DNA of 64,000 nucleotides from Mercurialis annua. Taxonomy: Eukaryota; Streptophyta; Magnoliopsida; Malpighiales; Euphorbiaceae. The notes beneath the pieces are model-generated. The model was not told the DNA's origin, searched no databases, and saw only the letters and a program-made list of their open reading frames with translations. The position numbers and the translations under genes are program-made. The first letter of the stretch is position 1, and every line of letters starts with the position of its first letter. This document shows positions 35,190 to 48,017 of the stretch, one piece after another. The stretch lies in NCBI RefSeq assembly GCF_937616625.2, contig NC_065576.1, forward strand, positions 7,814,501-7,878,500. Reading direction: 5' to 3'.

Positions 35190-36436
35190 GTTCCTTATTC
35201 ATCGTTGGGTATTGTTGATCATCAATCGGTCATTTATTTTGAGAATTTCCCGAGATCATGGAGATAACACAATTTGGAGAAGGTGTTTGCACATTATGAT
35301 GTTATTGATAACGTTTCATTGGAACGAAACTTACCAAAAAGAAATGTTGTTTTGGCTTCTTAAGACCTAACACTGATAAAAATTTATCGTGGATACTATC
35401 ACAATTCAATTTGTTGTGATATGGAGATTTAAATTTAGGGCTTTTATCTCTAACTTTTCAATGAAGCAATCAACACAGAAGAAAGAAGAGTCGGCTATGG
35501 CGAAGCTTCCTTTGATAAAGGTGCACCTCTATCTGCTATAGATAATATATCTTATGTTTAAGTGGTATCAGATGGTGAAACTGCTGGTGAAATTGTTGGC
35601 AATAATATTTCTGAAGTTGGAGCAGCTGGTTCTACGGGTAAAAGCTCTAAGAGTGCTCTTTCAATCCGTGTTTTGATATTCAGCTGTCTATCGATAAATT
35701 TGTGGTATTGGATAATGAGGAATGGACTGGACGTTTTATTGTTGTTAATGTGAATGATATTAAATCGGTCTTAAAAACAAAATCATTTTTAACCGATAAG
35801 CGTATTGAGTTTAGTACTTAATGCGTGGAAACCTTATCTTACTTATGTTTTTCTCAAGGGATGATGCAGGCATATATTGGACGGATTCAGGTCCTTCTTT
35901 ATTTGATTTTTTTTCAAACATTCACATTGACAAAAGACTTCAAGCAATCTTTTGTCGGTTGGCTTGGGTTTCTATTTTGGGGTTTCCTTTTGCTCTTTGG
36001 TCACCCGAAATTTTCATGGAAGCTGGGAATTCGATAGGGGAAGCAATTAAGGTTCATCCTCTTGTTCATCTTAAAGAATGTTTTGATTCGGGTTTGGTTT
36101 TTATTACGAGTACTTGTAGGTTTATCAATCAATCTATCAAAGTATATTTAGAGGTGAGTAACATTTTGTCTTTGTAGTGGAATCAAATAGGCCGGTTGTT
36201 TTTTATGATATGGATGTTGGTGTTGGCTATATTTCAGATTCTGAGACTGAAAATAGCGTGAGTAAGGGAGATATGAATATGCATTCAGCTTCTTTTGAGG
36301 GATTTTTGTCGACTGTTGTTCCATCAATGTCTCTCTCCGATGGTACGGTAGTGTTAAATTCCTTACATAAGCTAGAGTTGAATCGGGATCCAGTGCAAAA
36401 ATTCCATCAACTGGATAACAACTTACTTGTTATCAG
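35190..36436 (+). pseudogene. LINE ORF1 remnant with RRM-like and DUF4283-like regions
   Basis: Read across frames, with several stops and shifts, this resembles the ORF1 of plant LINEs that begins with an RNA-recognition motif. Near 35230-35355 the translation gives IYFENFPRSWR, then HNLEKVFAHYDVIDNVSLE and NLPKRNVVLA, an RRM-like pattern. Near 35680-35820 it gives DNEEWTGRFIVVNV. The open frame 35821-36177 carries LAWVSILGFPFALWSPEIF, equivalent to the LHGLPWEFWSPKIL block of the other LINE, and 36177-36461 continues with an acidic Ser-rich tail. The product would bind RNA for a LINE. It is clearly dead. A MITE seems to interrupt its 3' end. Confidence 0.68.
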
Positions 36437-36648
36437 GGGCAGATTTAGGAAGAGTTTATAGTGGGCAGTTAACGATTTTATTATTTCAAATCTTTTAAAA
36501 AATATGAATATATACGTCATTAGTATAGTTTTTCGATCTTAAAATTTATAGCATTGACCACCTTAAATTTTTTACATTATCCGTCTTATAAATTTTCGGT
36601 ACAATTTCATCCATCTTATAAAATATTTCTGGGTCCACCACTGCTCGT
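36437..36648. mobile_element. Possible MITE inserted in the LINE remnant
   Basis: Starts GGGGCAGATTTAGGAAG and ends, inverted, GAGCAGTGGTGGACCCAG, with flanks sharing GTTATC. The open frame of the LINE remnant runs into it and stops at 36461. Confidence 0.4.
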
Positions 36649-37360
36649 TATCATTTTATTTATCGAAATTATACACGACGAAGACTTGTCATTGGGTTGA
36701 TGTGATGAATGAATTTCTATATTTGTAAATTCAGTTAAATTATATAAATTAAATGTGTATGTTCATATTTCCTTTCAACAAGTGGGAATGGGGTTGACAT
36801 GCCGACCCCAAAAGAAGGGAGTCTGATTACGTATTAGAGTATCTTCAATATGCTTAATAAAATAATTAATCTCTTTATTATTAACGGTTAATGAAATACA
36901 TTTTTTCTATTTAATATAATTAATACAGTAAAAAAGTTTCTTTATATTTTTTATTAAAATAAATATGCTATAATTTACTAAATTTATGTCAAATAAATTG
37001 ATTGAAACCATTAAAAAATTTAATTAATTTTTTTTATTAAATACTCATTTCGCTTTAAATTAATGATCATTTTTGGACGAAAACAAATATTACAAATTTA
37101 ATATAGCTAGCCACGTGAGTTAAATTTTAAAAAAAATAGAGATAATTAAGTTTATAATGAATTCGGGATTAGATAAAAGTTAGACCTAAGCTAACAAAAA
37201 TTAAAGGTGAAATAAAATTTAAGCATAAAAAATTATAAATCTGCTACTTGGTGATAACTTTTTGTCTTTTATTACTAGTAATTTTTATTTCTTTAAATGC
37301 ATATACTATAATTAATAAAAATATATATGATAGCTCATCATTAAATAATAAATAATTACT
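36649..37360. other. AT-rich intergenic sequence
   Basis: No gene or clear repeat seen. Confidence 0.5.
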
Positions 37361-37458
37361 AACGAGGTATATTTCAAGTGATATTAGTAACGGACAATAA
37401 ACTGATAGGTCGTGTCAACTCCTCTAACAAGTGCTATCCCTCAATTATCAAAAAAAAA
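37361..37458 (+). mobile_element. tRNA-derived SINE, degenerate copy
   Basis: Matches 60087-60194 from AACGAGGTATA to the tail CAATTATC plus poly-A. The box A and B regions are eroded. Confidence 0.6.
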
Positions 37459-40221
37459 TTGCTTATAATTTACATGTAAAAAATGGAAATAGTGTTTATT
37501 ATTTTGAGACGTAAGTTATCAAAATTAATTTTATATTTTATATTTAATGATGAATACAATTTTTGATAATTCAGTGCTTACTTGAAAAAAATAGTGTTCT
37601 TAACAGAAAATGAGAAAAATTGAAGTAAAATGAAAATAAGAAAGAACTTATTTTAAATTATTTAAAATAAAGTTATTAAAATTAGTTTTGGTAGTATGTT
37701 ATTTCTCAAAATATGGAGGAATTATGAAAAAACACCGGCCAAGAGTTAGCGTATGTGTGATAATAGTGTGAATGCTTTGATACAATAAAAGCGAGCAAAA
37801 TTGACTTGGGTGCAATCCGTGGATGCTAACAAAAAACGTGATTCAAGTAACCATCATTCCTTAACTCACTCTTTCGTTTTGTTCAATAATAAGATAAAAA
37901 CATCACTCTTTCGTGAAAGATATATATATATTTCTTTTCTTTTCTTTCACCCTATTAATTCAAAAAATATTATATATAATAAAAATTATAAAATTATAAA
38001 TACTACTGAATAAATGTCTAATGATGTTATAAAGACGAAATGTTTTGATTTTGTTTTTGAAAGTCAATAAATATTGTGCAAAATTATATTAATTTGATCA
38101 ATTTTCCGGAAATATATCTACTTTTTAAATTAATTTTAATGTGCATACATGACAATTGAAAGCATAATTTTTACAAAAAAATTAAAAAAAGAACACATAG
38201 TTCGGATAAATCAATTTTTAAAAGCATTAAATCGATTTTGAAAAATTAGATAAATTTCCAGCGATCAATCAAATTAAGATAGAGTTTTAACTTATGAAAG
38301 ATTTAGATAGACTTCAAAAAACTAAAAAAAGAAAAGCTTTTAACACAAATAAATAAAATTGCGTTTTGGAAGTTCAATTAAAATTGGCCAAAAATACAAC
38401 TAATATTACGAAAAAAGCTGCCGAGTATTGATTGTTCTATTTTCATCAAAATAGACCTGCAAAACACACAATTTGCATACTTAAAAACTGCATATAATTA
38501 TAAAAATATTATTAATCTTAATTTTTAAATTCATTTGTTCATTAGTTTTATATCCTCATTTAAGCCTGCATAACTCGAACGTTAAAAATAATCGCTTGTA
38601 TGATATTGAGGAATGAATATTGCTTTAATATCCTAATACAATAGCAACACATTTTATACTATTTCTTTTGAATTGCTTCCTACATTTTAAATTTATAGGT
38701 AATATTTCTATTTCTTTGCCATAATTTATAGACAATTATTTAGTACTTAAATGATTAATTGTTATATGTACTCTCACATTAACTTTAGTAAAATGTATTA
38801 AAAATAAAAAATATTCATAAAGGATAAATTTAGTTTATTTTATCCTGATAGATTATTTTTTGTAGAATGTATATTTATCATAAACTATCTATTAATTTGA
38901 GATTGATGTAGTATTGAATATTGCATTTTATTTTGTAGATTTTTGGAATTTCAATTGATAAAGAGACACCATTTGATCTTGATAATTATTATTACTCCAT
39001 GAAATAATGTTATAATTATCACTTTCTCCTGAACTTTCAAAATAACTTGTTTTTCTAATTTTTATTATATATTTTTCCTTCTCTGTTAAATTTTAAGATA
39101 AATCAACTCAGTTAAACAATTTAATGCAAAGAAATAAACTTTAATTTAACATACCAATTTATTTTAAATATAAGTATCTTTAATACGTAAATTTGTAAAA
39201 AAAAACTAATTATAATAAATTTCAATAATTGAGTAATTTATTTTTTATTTTTATCTAAAAATATTTAAAAAATATAAAATAGCTGAGAATATAGAAGATC
39301 AATTTAAAATAATTTTAAGTGAAGCCATTTTTTTTATAAATATGCAGTTACAATAATATATTTAAATTTAAGAATTAATTAATCTAATTGAAGGGAAAAT
39401 TATACCAGGGAACTTTTTTAAACTTTAATAACATCACCAATCTTTTGAAAATAATTACATCGTGTATTTTTTTTTATTTTTCAAATTATCTTTTTAATTT
39501 CAAAAATACCCTTTTTAGTGTATTTTTTTTATTTTTGTTGGTGTTTTTATGGTGTAATTATAGTGTATTTATAATATATTTTGTAGTGTATTTATAATAT
39601 ATTTTGTAGTGTATTTATAATATATTTTTGTTGTATTTACAGTGAGTAAACATTTGATAAAAAATATTTATAAATATTTTATAAAATTGGATACCTAATA
39701 TAAGTTAGCAATTCATGATCTAATTTTTGTAATTATTTTTTTAAATGTGGGATAATTTAAGAATAATTTTAATATCAATAAACTGGTTTAGTTCAGAAAG
39801 GAAATTTTCTCGACATTAATAAAATAATACTTTCTTAACTGATTTTACGTTGCTTGATGTTTCGAGTGAGGGGGTTATTCATGGCAACGGATAAGGTGCC
39901 TGAAAGAAATGCATTACCCATTTCCAAACAATTTTTCTTTCAAAGATTCACACTCGTCCATAACCTATTTGATTATTAAAATACCCATTCCTACAAGAAT
40001 TGCTCATTTATTACCTATATCTTCTATGAAATGATTCAATAAAAGTTAGTCATAAATAATAATCGATATTAATGATTTCAACTTATTTAATATATAGTTT
40101 AAAAAATATATAAAATGACATAGTAGGTACCTTATACTTACAATAAATGTAAAGACTAAGGGGTACCCATTCTTAAAATAAAATTATTGTTTCTTATTCT
40201 CATTTATTTTTTATTTTTTTA
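37459..40221. other. AT-rich intergenic sequence
   Basis: About 2.8 kb without a supportable gene. A tandem repeat lies at 39545-39632 (separate entry). Small frames (37801-38013, 39388-39597) are low-complexity. Confidence 0.5.
39545..39632. repeat. Short tandem repeat, ~23-bp unit
   Basis: AGTGTATTTATAATATATTT(TG) occurs about three times in a row, flanked by partial units. Confidence 0.85.
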
Positions 40222-40570
40222 GGCTTAATCATTAAAAAATATCAATCTTTTCGATTTTTTTATTTGTGGTCCAAACTTTCGAGATCATCAATTTTAACTC
40301 ATTTCTTAACTTCTAATTTCAATTGTATTTATTTCTTAAAATTGGAATGAAAAAAAATTCAATTATACCCTTTATAATGGTTCATGACTCAAAGTCTTTA
40401 TAAAAAAAAAAGGCAAATATGAACAATACGAATTAATATGAAAAGCATACTTAATATTTCTCCACTTTAATTTAAACAAATGACGATAGTTGAAATTAAA
40501 AATTGAAAATGAGATAAATTTGACGATTATGAAAGTTTGGGTCATAAACGAAAAAAATACAAACAAACTC
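40222..40570. mobile_element. Fold-back MITE
   Basis: The left arm TTTGTGGTCCAAACTTTCGAG pairs with the right arm CATGAAAGTTTGGGTCATAAA-type sequence over about 80 bases. The centre contains a poly-A rich spacer. Confidence 0.55.
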
Positions 40571-40704
40571 TTATATAAAAGCAAACAAGGACAGTCAAGC
40601 TCAGCAAGGAAGATCAACAGCTTGACAAATAAATTCCAACTCAACAAGATACAAATTAGTGTGTAGATAAGTTAGTTAGTAAAGTTTGTTATGACTTTAT
40701 TATT

Positions 40705-41042
40705 GGTTTAATACATAGTTTGACCTCTGAACTTGTACCATTTTATCCATCTAACCCCTAAACTTAACGTTTCACCTATCGAACCTATAAACTTGTTAAA
40801 TAATCCGATTTGACCCCTGAACTTGATAAATATGCAAATATTGAACCCTTCGTATCCACCTGTCACTTGAAATGTTCTGAAAGAAATTGTGTACGGAGGG
40901 GTTCAATATTTACATATTTATCAAGTTCGGGAGTCAAATCGGGTTATTTAACAAGTTCAGGGGTTCAATAGGTAAGACGTTAAGTTTGGAGATTAGATGG
41001 GTAAAAAGGTACAAGTTCGGGGGTTAAACTATGTATTAAGCC
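40705..41042. mobile_element. Fold-back MITE with ~155-bp arms and 8-bp target duplication
   Basis: Starts GGTTTAATACATAGTTTGAC and ends with its complement. The arms pair through AATATTGAACCCTTCG. Flanks share ttattatt (40697-40704 and 41043-41050). Confidence 0.82.
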
Positions 41043-41289
41043 TTATTATTTACTCTTAGTTTTGTGAAATTTTCGTTAGTCTCTTCGCATGATAAATAGT
41101 CGTTACCAATTAGAGCAAATGGGTGAATAACACATGTCACAAACAAACTCTTATATAATTTGTAAATAATTAATACTCCTCTAATAGAATTGTTCACTCT
41201 ATTTTTATCACACAAACTAAAAATAATAATTGTTGATCATGAATTTTATAAAAATTTCCTTACTTTTCTTGTCATATCCCTATTTAATA

Positions 41290-41540
41290 CTCCCTCCGTC
41301 CCATTCTAATTGAGAAAATTTCAACTGCACATTATTTAAGAAATTTTAGTAACATTACTTTTATATCCTTACATTACATTAAATGCATCACAATTTTTTA
41401 AAAATACGCTTTCTAAATGCATTAATTGAAGAGGGTATAAAAAGAAAAGTAGGTGAAAAGTACTCTATAAATAAAAAGTGTCAATTAGAATGGGACACCC
41501 AAAAAAGAAATAGTGTTTAATTAGAATGGGACGGAGGAAG
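41290..41540. mobile_element. Stowaway-type MITE (Tc1/mariner)
   Basis: Terminal repeats CTCCCTCCGTCCCATTCTAA and its complement TTAGAATGGGACGGAGGAAG, flanked by TA on both sides (41288-41289, 41541-41542). No gene inside. Confidence 0.93.
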
Positions 41541-41723
41541 TATATGATTCACTTACAATTTATTTTCAATTTATTTATTAGTGGATTTTAAATAGGGGTA
41601 ATATAGAAAAATTGAGTATAAAAGTTAATTACTTTTTAAAAGTGGACAAGAGTTTTGAGACAAAAAAATTTCTCAAAGTGGACAACTATATGTGGACAGA
41701 ATGAGTAATTTCTCACTCTCTCT

Positions 41724-41909
41724 AGGAGCGGAACCAGCCCTTTGACTAAAGTAACGACCGCCATCGCAATTTTTTTCTTTTTTACAAAATTAATCCTTTA
41801 AATTTTATTTTATTTAAAATATAATTACCTAATTTTGTTTTCATACAATTAGCTTCTTAAAAAGAAATAAAAATTAACCATCTTATAATAGAATTTCTAA
41901 TTCCGCCCT
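41724..41909. mobile_element. Possible small MITE
   Basis: Imperfect inverted ends AGGAGCGGAACCAG and AAGGGCGGAATTAG. No confirmed target duplication. Confidence 0.3.
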
Positions 41910-42880
41910 TATCCCTCTAATTTAAAAAGCAACATACTACCTTTTGCGGATGAATTGAAAAGACAATAGTGACTACTTCTCTTTTCATTATGGTCTTGCA
42001 AACTATGTTCAGTAATACTCATCACATAAAGAGAAAAATAAAGAAAAATGTGTTAAAGAGAAAATTTCATTTGAAGTGACATTCAAAATAGGCACAAGGT
42101 ACCAACATATCATTTAAGTTATTTAATAAAAACATACAAGCTCTTTTAATTTTTTTAGTCATTTTAAACCCTCAATGTTTTTAAATGGTTCAAACAAAAT
42201 TTCATACAGTCACACTTGAAAAATTTTCACAATAAATAACTAAAAATATAAGGGGCTATTTGTCCCAAAAAAGAATTAAGTGTTTAATTGTTTTTTCCAA
42301 AAATTTAAGTGTTTTTTACACTATTTAAAAATATTGAAGCTTTAAGTGGCCAAAAATAACTATAAAAAAGTTCATGCGCTCTTTTTAAATAATTCGAAGG
42401 TATTATTTGTATTTTTAATATTAATATAAGTTTTTTTAATGAAACATATAAAAGTAAGATATATTCCTTTTCAAATGGGAAAGAATAAATATTTAAAAAT
42501 GAAATTTATCTTATTTTCTTTTTATGCTCTGAATTCTATAAATTATTTAGATTAAAAGTCACTATAAATTAATTTACGATCAACTTTAGCAATGCTAGCA
42601 AATCAAATCGCAGTAGTGACTTTATTTGAAATTTTAAAAATTATAGAAAAAAATTTCTTTTTTTCCAAATTTATTTATAACTATTAAATGATAGCCAGTT
42701 GTTTCGGATGCTTTAAAAATCAATATACATTTAACGATGAATACTAACAACTAACTCTGATAACCCTCGCTAACCCCACTAACCATATCTCTGTTAGAAA
42801 AGAAAAGTTTTTTTATATGTAATCAGTAATTCTTATACTCCATTCTAGTAGAAACTTTTTATCTATATCCATACATATTA
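41910..42880. other. AT-rich intergenic sequence
   Basis: Nothing gene-like. Weak inverted similarity around 42120-42340 is not enough to call an element. Confidence 0.5.
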
Positions 42881-43199
42881 AGCTTTATTACTCCAAAAAA
42901 TCACCAACTTTCGCGTGTTTTTGGTATTTTAACACGAACTTTTAATTTTAGCATATAAATACACGAACTATCAATTTTTTGCAAATAACATGGGCACCGT
43001 TTTTGACATAAAACGGCATCGTTTTTGACCTAAAACGGCAACATTTTATACCTAAAACGACACCATTTTTCACCTAAAACGGAAACTTGATCATATATGC
43101 AAAAAATTGATAGTTCGTGTATTTATATGCCAAAATTAAAAGTTCGTATCAAATACTAAAAACACGCGAAAGTTGGTGATTTTTTGTGCATTTAAGCCT
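42881..43199. mobile_element. Fold-back MITE with internal tandem repeat
   Basis: Arms of about 110 bases (ATCACCAACTTTCGCGTGTT, ACACGAACTATCAATTTTTTGC). Flanks acatatta and atatatta differ at one base. The loop (43015-43081) holds about four ~22-bp units containing CCGTTTTTGACCTAAAACGG. Confidence 0.8.
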
Positions 43200-43276
43200 A
43201 TATATTACTACTAAATAGTTTCAGATTAGTAAACTAAACAAATTGGACAACTCGTTCATAAATTAACCAATTTAAC

Positions 43277-43519
43277 GAGAAATTCTTGTGTGAACCAAGT
43301 TCGCCACGTAGGATTATGAACTATCCACTCATCGAGGGACACGTGTCAATAATAAATGTGATAGCCAATCATTAAATACCATATTAATTATAGTTAAAAT
43401 ATGATCAATAAATGAAATAATTAATGATTGGCTATCACATTTATTATTGACACGTGTCCCTCGATGAGTGGATAGTTCATAATCCTACATGGCGAACTTG
43501 GTTCACACAAGAATTTCTC
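43277..43519. mobile_element. Mutator-like MITE with perfect 9-bp target duplication
   Basis: Starts GAGAAATTCTTGTGTGAACC and ends with its complement. The arms are nearly perfect over about 105 bases. Flanks are caatttaac on both sides (43268-43276, 43520-43528). It sits about 330 bases upstream of the probable TATA box of the MATE gene. Confidence 0.9.
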
Positions 43520-43528
43520 CAATTTAAC

Positions 43529-43849
43529 ACACCCAACAAAATTTACTAGCTGTCATGAATTTTCCCTTCCCTGGCTTATGGGGTACCATCCAGATCACGT
43601 GTTTATTTCTTACATCTTACTCGTACTTCAAATTTACCATTTCACCCTTTCTAAGTCAAACGAAACGAGAGCATTATTTTATAAAACACGGGATTCATTT
43701 TTTTTATTTAATAATTACTACTCGTAATGATAGGCTTCACACTACTTTCTTTTTTTCTTCTATCTTTTTTATCATCCAAATCGTTTTGGTCTAATGAGGT
43801 GTCTCCCCCAATACCGTGTGATCAATAATCACTCTTCTTCTATTTTTTC
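43529..43849. other. Upstream region of the MATE gene
   Basis: Lies between the MITE and the TATA box. It contains CACGTG (about 43596-43601), a G-box-like site. The 79-codon frame here is low-complexity and unlikely to be a gene. Confidence 0.45.
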
Positions 43850-43866
43850 CTTATATATATGTATAT
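43850..43866 (+). promoter_or_regulatory. Probable TATA box of the MATE gene
   Basis: CTTATATATATGTATAT lies about 160 bases before the ATG and is followed by a CT-rich leader (TTTCTTTCTTCAACC twice), typical of plant 5' UTRs. Transcription would start near 43890. Confidence 0.55.
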
Positions 43867-44021
43867 TTGTAATGCATCAAACCAATTCATAGCCAAACAA
43901 ATTTAAAAATCTTTAAAATTTTCATTTCTTTCTTCAACCGAGTTCATTTCTTTTTCTCTCTTCAACCAATCTACATTTGTTAGATAAAACCAAGAAATTT
44001 TAAGTTGTAAAAAACTTTAAA

Positions 44022-47000
44022 ATGGGCTCTTTAGAGGAAGCTCAGATTCCGCTATTGAAACATTTAGTTCATAAAGTTGATCAAGAAGATGAAGTTGAGG
44101 AAAAGTTTTCAAGAAAACTTTGGGTTGAATCACAAAAACTATGGGAGATTGTTGGTCCCGCGATTATTAGTCGTCTTGCTTCTTTTTCGATGCTCGTTAT
44201 AACTCAAGCTTTCGCTGGTCATTTAGGCGATCTTGAACTTGCGGCCATTTCCATCGCTAATAATGTTATCGTTGGTTTCGACTTCGGTCTCTTGGTAATA
44301 TATAATACTTTTTTAATTTCCCGTGTTGATTAGTTGAAAAATGATATTTGCATTCTTTTTTATTAAATCTTGACATGCTTTTTTGGTGTTTTGTTGTTAT
44401 GTTTCAGTTAGGAATGGCGAGTGCGTTAGAAACATTATGTGGACAAGCATTTGGAGCCAGAAAATACTACATGTTAGGAATCTATATGCAGAGATCATGG
44501 ATTGTTTTATTCTTATGTTGCGTTATTCTTTTACCAATCTACGTATTCGCGTCTCCAATGCTCAAGCTTTTCGGACAGCCGGACGATGTAGCCGAGCTTT
44601 CGGGACTTGTTTCCATCTATCTGATACCTCTGCACTTCAGCTTTGCGTTTATGTTTCCATTACAGAGATTCTTACAGTGTCAGCTTAAGAATTCAGTCAC
44701 AGCTTGGATCTCTTTCGTTGCCCTAGCGGTGCATGTGTTCGTGAGTTGGCTGTTTGTTTCTCAGCTTCAGATGGGCGTGATCGGAACCGCCATGACTTTG
44801 AATTTTTCGTGGTGGGTTCTTGTTTTCGGACATCTGGGTTACGTTGTCTGCGGTGGTTGTCCTCTTACGTGGAATGGTTTCTCCATGGAAGCTTTTTCTG
44901 GTCTCTGGGATTTCACCAAACTCTCTGCTGCTTCTGGTGTCATGCTCTGGTAATTAATTAATTAATTTGTTAAACATTTGTCTGTAAATAAATAATTTTT
45001 TGATTTCAGAAACTGATTTTATTTTTGTTTTTGACAGCTTGGAGAATTGGTATTATAGAATACTGATATTGATGACTGGGAATTTGACCAATGCAAAGAT
45101 TGCAGTGGATGCCTTGTCTATATGGTATGATTTCAAAAATTATTCTATAATTGTAAATATGTAATGCAGTACAAATTTGAATGCAATTTTAAATTTTTCT
45201 CATATTTGGAGGACTGATAAGATAAATTATTTATGTGTTTGACAGCATGACCATTAATGGATGGGAAATGATGGTTCCTCTTGCATTCTTTGCTGCTACG
45301 GGGTACTTTTTTTACTTTCTTGTCTTCATTACTTTTTTTACCAAATTACCTTTTTTTCTCTTAAATTTTACAAATTCACCCATTTAACTTTTAGATATTA
45401 AAATATAACAAAAAATCATAACTTATAAATTTTAGAAAAGAATAATTTTAATCTAAATTTTGGAGATGATTATAATTATTTTATTATTTATACTCCAATT
45501 GATGTAATATCTTTTTATATTCACATTTATTATTTTAATTTATATTATAAAAATAAAAAAAATTATATTAATTATATAATGGGCATTCAGAGGGACGATA
45601 AAATAATATAAAAATATCGGATGTCCTCATTCGCAAATCTTAAAAATATTTAGGATCCCTTCATTTAGGGAAAGGAGCAATATTGGAAAATTTCTTCTGA
45701 GGACAAGTTTTCTGCAAAAATAGATTTTTTTAAAATGTAATAGATGAATATTTAATTAATGATACATTTCATGTGGTTAACAAAACTTTCAATATTAGGT
45801 AAAATTTAAATAATTGAAGTTGACAAATGTGAATAACTGTCCAAATGCATATAATGGTAATTTGTATGTATACTTTCTGTGGGATTTAATACATTTGCTT
45901 GTGTCTGACTCATTTGCTTAAATTATTTATATATTTATAAGTTTTGATGTGGCAGCTTTATATTTTTTTGGTATATAAGAAAACGATTGGGCAATCTCTT
46001 ATCATAATGGCATGGAAGTAGGACAACCAACCAAATCAATTTTCACCATATTTTTTTTTAAAAATAATTTACCCATTTAATATTATTTTTTAACATAATT
46101 GCCCATTAATTTTTTTTTTAATGATGCAGAGTAAGGGTGGCAAATGAATTAGGAGCTGGAAATGGAAAAAGGGCAAAATTTGCAACAGGAGTGGCAGTGG
46201 GAACATCAATAATAATAGGATTTTTCTTCTGGTTATTGATCATGTTATTTCACGATAAAATCGCTTGGATTTTTACTTCAAGTGAACCGGTTATTAAATC
46301 GGTTGATCAACTCTCAATTCTCTTGGCTTTCACGGTTCTACTCAACAGCATCCAGCCGGTTCTTTCTGGTAATTTCTTTTGTCCATTTTTTTAATTTTAT
46401 TATATAGTATAAATTTATTTAATAATGTATGAAATTTAAGTGATTTTTTTTCTAAATTCACAAGCTCACATTTACTGAAAATTGGATTCCATCATTTCAC
46501 GTGTGTGATAGTCCAGCAATGAAAAATTGCCATATAATAACTATTATTTGGCTCTATTATTGGGACAAATAAATAAATGTAGTTTTTTTAATTATTATTA
46601 TGAGTTGTAATTCTTGACTTTTTCATGGATCTATATAACTGTGGCATAATCTAAGTTAGACTCTGATGCCGCATTTAAAGGAGTTCTTTGTAGGGTTACA
46701 TAAAAAAATATCGAAAAAGCATATTATATAGTACATAAATTCAATAATTAATTTAATTTTTGATTTGCAGGTGTGGCTGTGGGATCTGGATGGCAAAAAT
46801 ATATAGCATATATAAATTTGGGTTGCTATTATTTTATTGGGGTTCCACTCGGATTCGTAATGGGTTGGGTCTTCAATCTTGGAGTTATGGTAAGTTTCTC
46901 TTTTAATATTTTTCAAAATAATTTAGAAAATTTAAAAAAATTTAATAAAATTAAAGTGTCTTATTTTATATTTTAATATAACTTAAATTTAATTACAGGG

Positions 47001-47255
47001 AATTTGGGCTGGAATGATATTTGGTGGAACAGCAGTTCAAACATTGATATTAGCTCTAATTACATATTATTGTGATTGGGAAAAAGAGGTAATTATAACC
47101 ATCTTATAATTTTGTTATTTAATTTAGAAATCGATGTGGTGTTATGATTGGGACAAAAGGCTGAAATGATGTACTAATTTATTCATTTTGTATTTGAAAT
47201 TTTGCAGGCAGAGAAAGCAAGCACGCTTGTGATGAAATGGTCAGAAGTGAAGTGA
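44022..47255 (+). CDS. MATE-family efflux transporter (DETOXIFICATION 27-like), eight exons
   Basis: Spliced CDS: 44022-44294, 44408-44949, 45038-45124, 45246-45302, 46130-46368, 46771-46889, 46999-47088, 47208-47255. All introns are GT-AG and the sum is 1455 bases, giving 484 residues, the normal length for plant MATEs. MATE proteins are 12-helix membrane antiporters that export metabolites, hormones or xenobiotics using a cation gradient, at the plasma membrane or tonoplast. Family marks: a charged N-tail, WEIVGPAIISRLASFSMLVI (helix 1), AFAGHLGDLELAA, the signature CGQAFGA (residues ~102-108), FGQPDD, LQCQLKN, ENWYYRILILMTGN, and VRVANELGAGN (~321-331). Overall closest, from memory, to the Arabidopsis DTX27 group; the substrate is unknown. 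The start ATG follows a CT-rich leader. Intron 4 is long (827 bases). No frame disruption is seen, so the gene appears functional. Confidence 0.95.
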
Positions 47256-47917
47256 ATATAATTAATTTTAAAACCATTTTTGATATTAATTTTTTACATT
47301 CAAAATGTAAATTCGATTACTTCTTACATTATTTAAATCACTGCTATGTATTACTACGAGAGTTAAATACTAATTTAATTAGTATACATAGAGTATATAT
47401 TGTTTTGTATCAGCTTTACCATATTAATGAATATGTGATATTTTTCAATACATGAATAATGCATATAGAAAGAAATCTTGAGAATTGATTTATAATAACA
47501 ACATTAATTAATATGTTCTTCACTCTATCTCCATCGTGACAGCTACTTTATTTTAATTGTTTTAAGTACTTTTTTTATATAAAAAAATCATTAATATTAA
47601 ATGATGATAAGTATACGCGTGTCATTTTATAAAATAAAAATCAAACCACATGATAATTTCTCATCATAATAAGTTTTAAATAAAAAAATTACCGAACTCT
47701 ACATAAAATAAAGGACAACCGAATTATTAATAGAGAAAATACAAACAAATTTTTTTATAAAAAAAAACAACCACTATAATAAAAAAAAATTAGAACTAAT
47801 CTAACCTCAAAATGATTTCATCTTTAATCTCGAAAGATTTTTTGATTTATCTCTAATTCTTGATCATTTACATATAAATTGTAAATTAATGTACTTCATT
47901 GATAAATTCAACCAACA
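47256..47917. other. 3' flank of the MATE gene
   Basis: AT-rich 3' UTR and intergenic sequence. No unambiguous AATAAA close to the stop; near-matches AATGAA at 47428 and 47452 could serve. No gene seen. Confidence 0.45.
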
Positions 47918-48017
47918 AACCAATGAGCAACCTTAAATGGTATAAGCAACGTCAAATTATTAAGTTGTAGGTTTGATTTTTCCTACAAGCGCTCCCCTTT
48001 TCAATTATTAAAAAAAA
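47918..48017 (+). mobile_element. tRNA-derived SINE
   Basis: Contains CTTAAATGGTATAAGCAACG (box A-like), GTTGTAGGTTTGATTTTTCC (box B-like), then CTACAAGCGCTCCCC and CAATTATT plus poly-A, matching the copy at 60087-60194. Confidence 0.7.

Noticed and set aside
44383..44961. Alternative frames overlapping MATE exon 2
   Set aside because: Shadow frames; the MATE frame has family motifs and matching splice sites.
45303..46129. Separate gene or element in MATE intron 4
   Set aside because: AT-rich intron sequence with no open frame, no paired ends and no target duplication that I could confirm.
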